Shown piece after piece: positions 60,933 to 64,000 of a stretch of DNA of 64,000 nt. The notes below the pieces were generated by a model that searched no databases, had not been told where the DNA came from, and saw nothing but the letters and a program-made list of their open reading frames with translations. The translations under genes were made by a program, and so were the position numbers. Position 1 is the stretch's first letter; every line of letters starts with the position of its first letter. The DNA is from Monosporascus cannonballus (lineage: Eukaryota > Ascomycota > Sordariomycetes > Xylariales), in the NCBI GenBank assembly GCA_004154925.1, contig QJNS01000231.1:1-64000 (forward strand). The letters are read 5' to 3'.

Positions 60933-61878
60933 ATGACACCAAAGCCTCGACTAGAAGGCAAAGTCGCCATTGTGACGGGCGGAGCATCCGGATTCGGGCG
61001 CGGAATCGCCGCGAAGTTCGTCGAGGAAGGGGCCAGCGTCCTCATAGCCGACCTGTCCGAGGAGGCGGGAAAGGCAGCCGCCGCAGAACTGGGATGTCGG
61101 TTTGCGAAGGCAGACGTCACGAAGCGGGAAGACTGGGAATCACTGCTGTCCGTGTCACTCGACGAGTTCAAGCGGCTCGACGTCGTCGTTAACAACGCCG
61201 GCGCAAGCTACGCCAACAAGGCCACAGAGGACGTCACGGAGAAGGAGTTCGACCTCGTCGTGAACGTCAACGTCAAGTCTATCTACCAGTCTACGAATAC
61301 CCTGCTCCCGTATTTCATGGAGAACAAGAAGCCTGGATGCTTCATACAGGTCGCGTCGACGGCGGGTGTTCGACCGCGACCGAGATTGACTTGGTACAAC
61401 GCGTCGAAAGCCGCCGTCATATGCGCTACCAAGGTTAGACCACGTCTACTTAGCTCTGTGTTACGAGCTTGTAATCATCTTCGTGTTGCTGACTTGTTCC
61501 CTCTGATAGTCAATGGCGGTAGAGTACGGCCCTCACCAAATCCGATTCAACTCGGTGTCTCCAGTCGTCGGAAGCACGGGGATGTAAGTGTTACGATAGC
61601 TACGCGAACGATGAGCTGTGATTCTTGATCATTTCCCCTTTATTATGGATTTCTTGTTCTGTTTCGACCATAACGTTATTAACGTCCCAAACAGGACGCA
61701 TCTCTTTATTGGAAAACCCGACACGCCGGAAAACCGGAAGGCTTTTGAGGCCGTGATACCCCTGGGCCGAGGATCCACTCCGGCCGACGTGGCGAATGCC
61801 TGCTGCTATCTAGCAAGCGACGAGGCTGCCTTCATCACGGGTGTCAACCTCGAAGTGGACGGCGGCAGGTGCGTCTGA
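60933..61878 (+). CDS. classical short-chain dehydrogenase/reductase
   Basis: Three exons (60933-61433, 61510-61583, 61695-61878) with introns of 76 and 111 bp join in frame to 252 residues, the usual SDR length. The Rossmann motif TGGASGFGRG is at residues 15-24. Asp40 at the end of the second strand suggests NAD(H) preference, and NNAG is at 87-90. The catalytic Ser142 lies in VASTAG, with Tyr155 and Lys159 in WYNASK. The C-terminal part (IPLGRGSTPADVANACCYLA, then ITGVNLEVDGG) is typical of the FabG/3-ketoacyl-reductase-like subgroup. The substrate cannot be told; it is a soluble oxidoreductase of small alcohols or ketones. The second exon ends in AT, which with the next G restores a methionine codon. 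The gene appears intact. Confidence 0.9.
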
Positions 61879-62699
61879 TTGTGCTCGATCGTTGCTGGGG
61901 GAGCTTTAGATAATGACGTGGGGTTCCGTTGAGGGATATTCGTAGCAGTCGTTGCCCAACGGTTGCTTATCCTCCGGATGTGATCCACTTTGAGCAGAAT
62001 CCGTCATGGAAGAAGAAGCATCTGTTTCGGTATAAGGTTGGATGACGGCATTGTGGATCGTTTTAATATATCAGAGGCCCTTGGTTTCCCTGAGCCCTTG
62101 TGGCGCATAAGCCGGAGTTGCGGCAATCATCCTTGTTCGTAGCCTAAGTCTTGCTCGCCTATACGAAGCTACAGCTTAATATATTATGGCCGCCATATGT
62201 TGATCATGTCACCGTGTCCAAGGACACAGCGGCTCCATATATATGCGGCGATATAGCCCTTGGCAGCGTGCCGACCTGCCCATTCCTGTCTCCTTCCGGA
62301 ATTTCCCTTTCGGGATATCGTTGTTCTCCACCACGCGGCGATCTTCTCACTGTCGTGTCTGTTGATCCTCTCCCATTGGACGCGCCGAATCTCTCAACGG
62401 CACTCACTCCGTGTGATTCCACGAGAGGGAGATCCGGGCCGTCGTCGTGGAGAGATCTCAAGATGCGCCAAGGATCGTCAGCGGTGGAAGAACAGCGTGG
62501 CAGATAGTTGCTAATTTTAGCCGGATCCGCACGGGCTCCTAGTGCTGTGAAGGGATGGCTGCCGGCTTGCTGGTCGGATATATCTTGAGACTGCTTCTTC
62601 CAGGAGATCTGCGAAACCTGGATCATTATCACTCCCTATATTCGCCTTTCTCGCAGTCGCCCTACCAGTTAAACTCACCGCTGATCCATATTGCCCAAG
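61879..62699. other. intergenic, presumed promoter of the second AA9 gene
   Basis: No gene is recognised. Conflicting frames up to 142 codons on both strands carry no recognisable domain. Confidence 0.6.
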
Positions 62700-63962
62700 A
62701 TGAAGAGCTTCGCCGGCCTCCTTGCTGCCGCCCTGGCGGTTGCTCCCGCCTCCGCCCATTACATTTTCCAACAGCTCAAAGTGGGCAATACGCAGTTCTC
62801 GACTTGGGAGCACAGTACGTCGAACGACGCGGATTCCCTGAAACGCTCAGCCCTTCTGCGACGCAGACGGTGGTCGCCTCGGGGAGTTGAGATTAGACTG
62901 GACTAACACAAACCCCCACAGTCCGACAGCACACCAACGGCAACTCTCCCGTGACCGACCTCGCCTCCAACGACCTGCGATGCAACCTTGGCGCGAAGCC
63001 TACCACGACCGTGGCCGTGAAGGCCGGTGACTCTTTCACCTGGACCCTTGACACCGTACGTCCTACCGAATTACCACCACTAGGTCGCCGTATCGAATGT
63101 CGCTAACGCTGATGCAGGCCGTGTACCACCAAGGTCCTATCTCTCTGTACGCAGCCCCGAAGTAGAAGATGGGCAGAGCTGCATGCTGACCTCGTGCTAG
63201 TTACATGTCTAAGGCTCCCGGCAACGCGGCCGCCTATGACGGAAGCGGTGACTGGTTCAAGATCAAGGACTTCGGTAAGCCACCGCTGCCATACCGCGCT
63301 GCGGGACGCAAAATAAGCTGACAGGAACCCTCCACAGGTCCGGAATTCCAAGGAAACTCGGCAAGTTGGCCCTTGTATCGTAAGTCGCAACCGATAATTA
63401 CTCGCCGGGCATCGCAATGTCTGCCCGCGGAATGCCTCACGACTGCCCTGGCCGTGGATGCACGCTGACCCTCTTCCAGAAACCTATACGTCCCAGATCC
63501 CCCGCTGTATCGAGAACGGCGAGTACTTGCTCCGGATCCAGTCGCTCGCCATCCACAACCCCTGGCCGGCGGGCATCCCGCAGTTCTACATTTCATGCGC
63601 GCAAGTCAGCGTCACGGGCGGCACGGGCACCGCAAAGCCCAAGACGGCCAAGATCCCCGGCGCCTTCAAGGCGACGGACCCGGGCTACACCGCTAACGTG
63701 AGTACTGCTCTTCTATCCTACTACGTACATCGTTCGAGAAGATAGAGAGAGGGGGAGAGAGTCCGGATGTGGTGGCTAATGTTAACGTGGGATTCGACGC
63801 AGATCTACAACAACTTCAACAGCTACACAGTTCCCGGGCCCGAGCCTGTAAGTCCCCCGTCCCTTTCCTGTCTGGTTCGGGGAATGTGGCTGATAATCTA
63901 TAGTTGACTTGCTAAATGGATTCGCTTATGCAATAAAGGACTTGTGTTCCACTTAGGTGTAG
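62700..63962 (+). CDS. second AA9 lytic polysaccharide monooxygenase
   Basis: Spliced from 62700-62814, 62922-63055, 63118-63146, 63201-63274, 63338-63379, 63480-63697 and 63803-63847, with a proposed last exon of only six bases (63957-63962, GTG TAG). This gives 220 residues. A 19-residue signal peptide ([19 protein letters not shown]) ends directly before His20, the N-terminal copper ligand. The second ligand is His87 in [14 protein letters not shown], and the axial Tyr lies in [10 protein letters not shown] after the conserved His of [26 protein letters not shown] is a block shared by many AA9 enzymes. The multi-exon structure differs strikingly from the one-intron gene at 52879, so the two are not recent duplicates. 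There is no binding module. The C-terminal end is the least certain part. Confidence 0.88.
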
Positions 63963-64000
63963 ACGGACCAACATGCGTTTCGCGCAATGAAACCCAGCCC
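63963..64000. other. window end, 3' side of the second AA9 gene
   Basis: Only 38 bases follow the proposed stop codon. If the real last exon of the LPMO lies further downstream, it is outside the window. Confidence 0.4.

Overview
The window looks like a stretch of a filamentous ascomycete genome (Pezizomycotina). Protein genes carry short GT-AG introns of about 54-123 bp. Two AA9 lytic polysaccharide monooxygenases and a GH3 beta-glucosidase relic sit together. The transposon-rich parts are extremely AT-rich, with copies differing almost only by C->T/G->A changes, which is the mark of repeat-induced point mutation (RIP). All assignments come from reading the sequence and from family knowledge; no search was run.

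Layout. (1) 1-20569: a pogo/Fot1-type TIR element whose left end lies just outside the window. It is split by a Ty3/gypsy chromovirus (family A, 706-20417, TSD TCTTA), which is itself split by two further gypsy elements, B (1097-6646) and C (10066-17444, TSD ACGAT). (2) 20572-23830: normal-GC sequence with no recognisable gene. (3) About 23.85-26.65 kb: a RIP-mutated PIF/Harbinger relic, with transposase on the minus strand and a second decayed reading frame on the plus strand. (4) 26.65-28.04 kb: gene-less normal-GC sequence. (5) 28052-43107: a hAT-like element about 8.3 kb long, interrupted by a second family-A retrotransposon (29647-36430, TSD TAACG). (6) 43.1-48.85 kb: an ankyrin-repeat gene relic, frameshifted and cut by a second pogo/Fot1 element (44468-46677), which carries a 282-bp MITE-like element. 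(7) 48.9-64 kb: the gene-bearing part.

The gene-bearing part holds, in order, an NCS1 purine/cytosine-type permease (minus, four exons), an AA9 LPMO (plus), a GH3 beta-glucosidase pseudogene (plus), an ABM-like alpha/beta-barrel protein (minus), a classical short-chain dehydrogenase (plus, three exons) and a second AA9 LPMO (plus, at least seven exons). The two LPMOs would act outside the cell on cellulose, and the GH3 enzyme would once have split the released cello-oligosaccharides. That GH3 gene now has three frameshifts and appears to lack its catalytic acid/base residue. No RNA gene, CRISPR array or bacterial-type feature was seen.

The main interest is the four-level transposon nesting, which can be dated by order and checked by length arithmetic, the sharp borders between mutated transposons and unmutated host DNA, and the recently lost beta-glucosidase between two intact LPMO genes.
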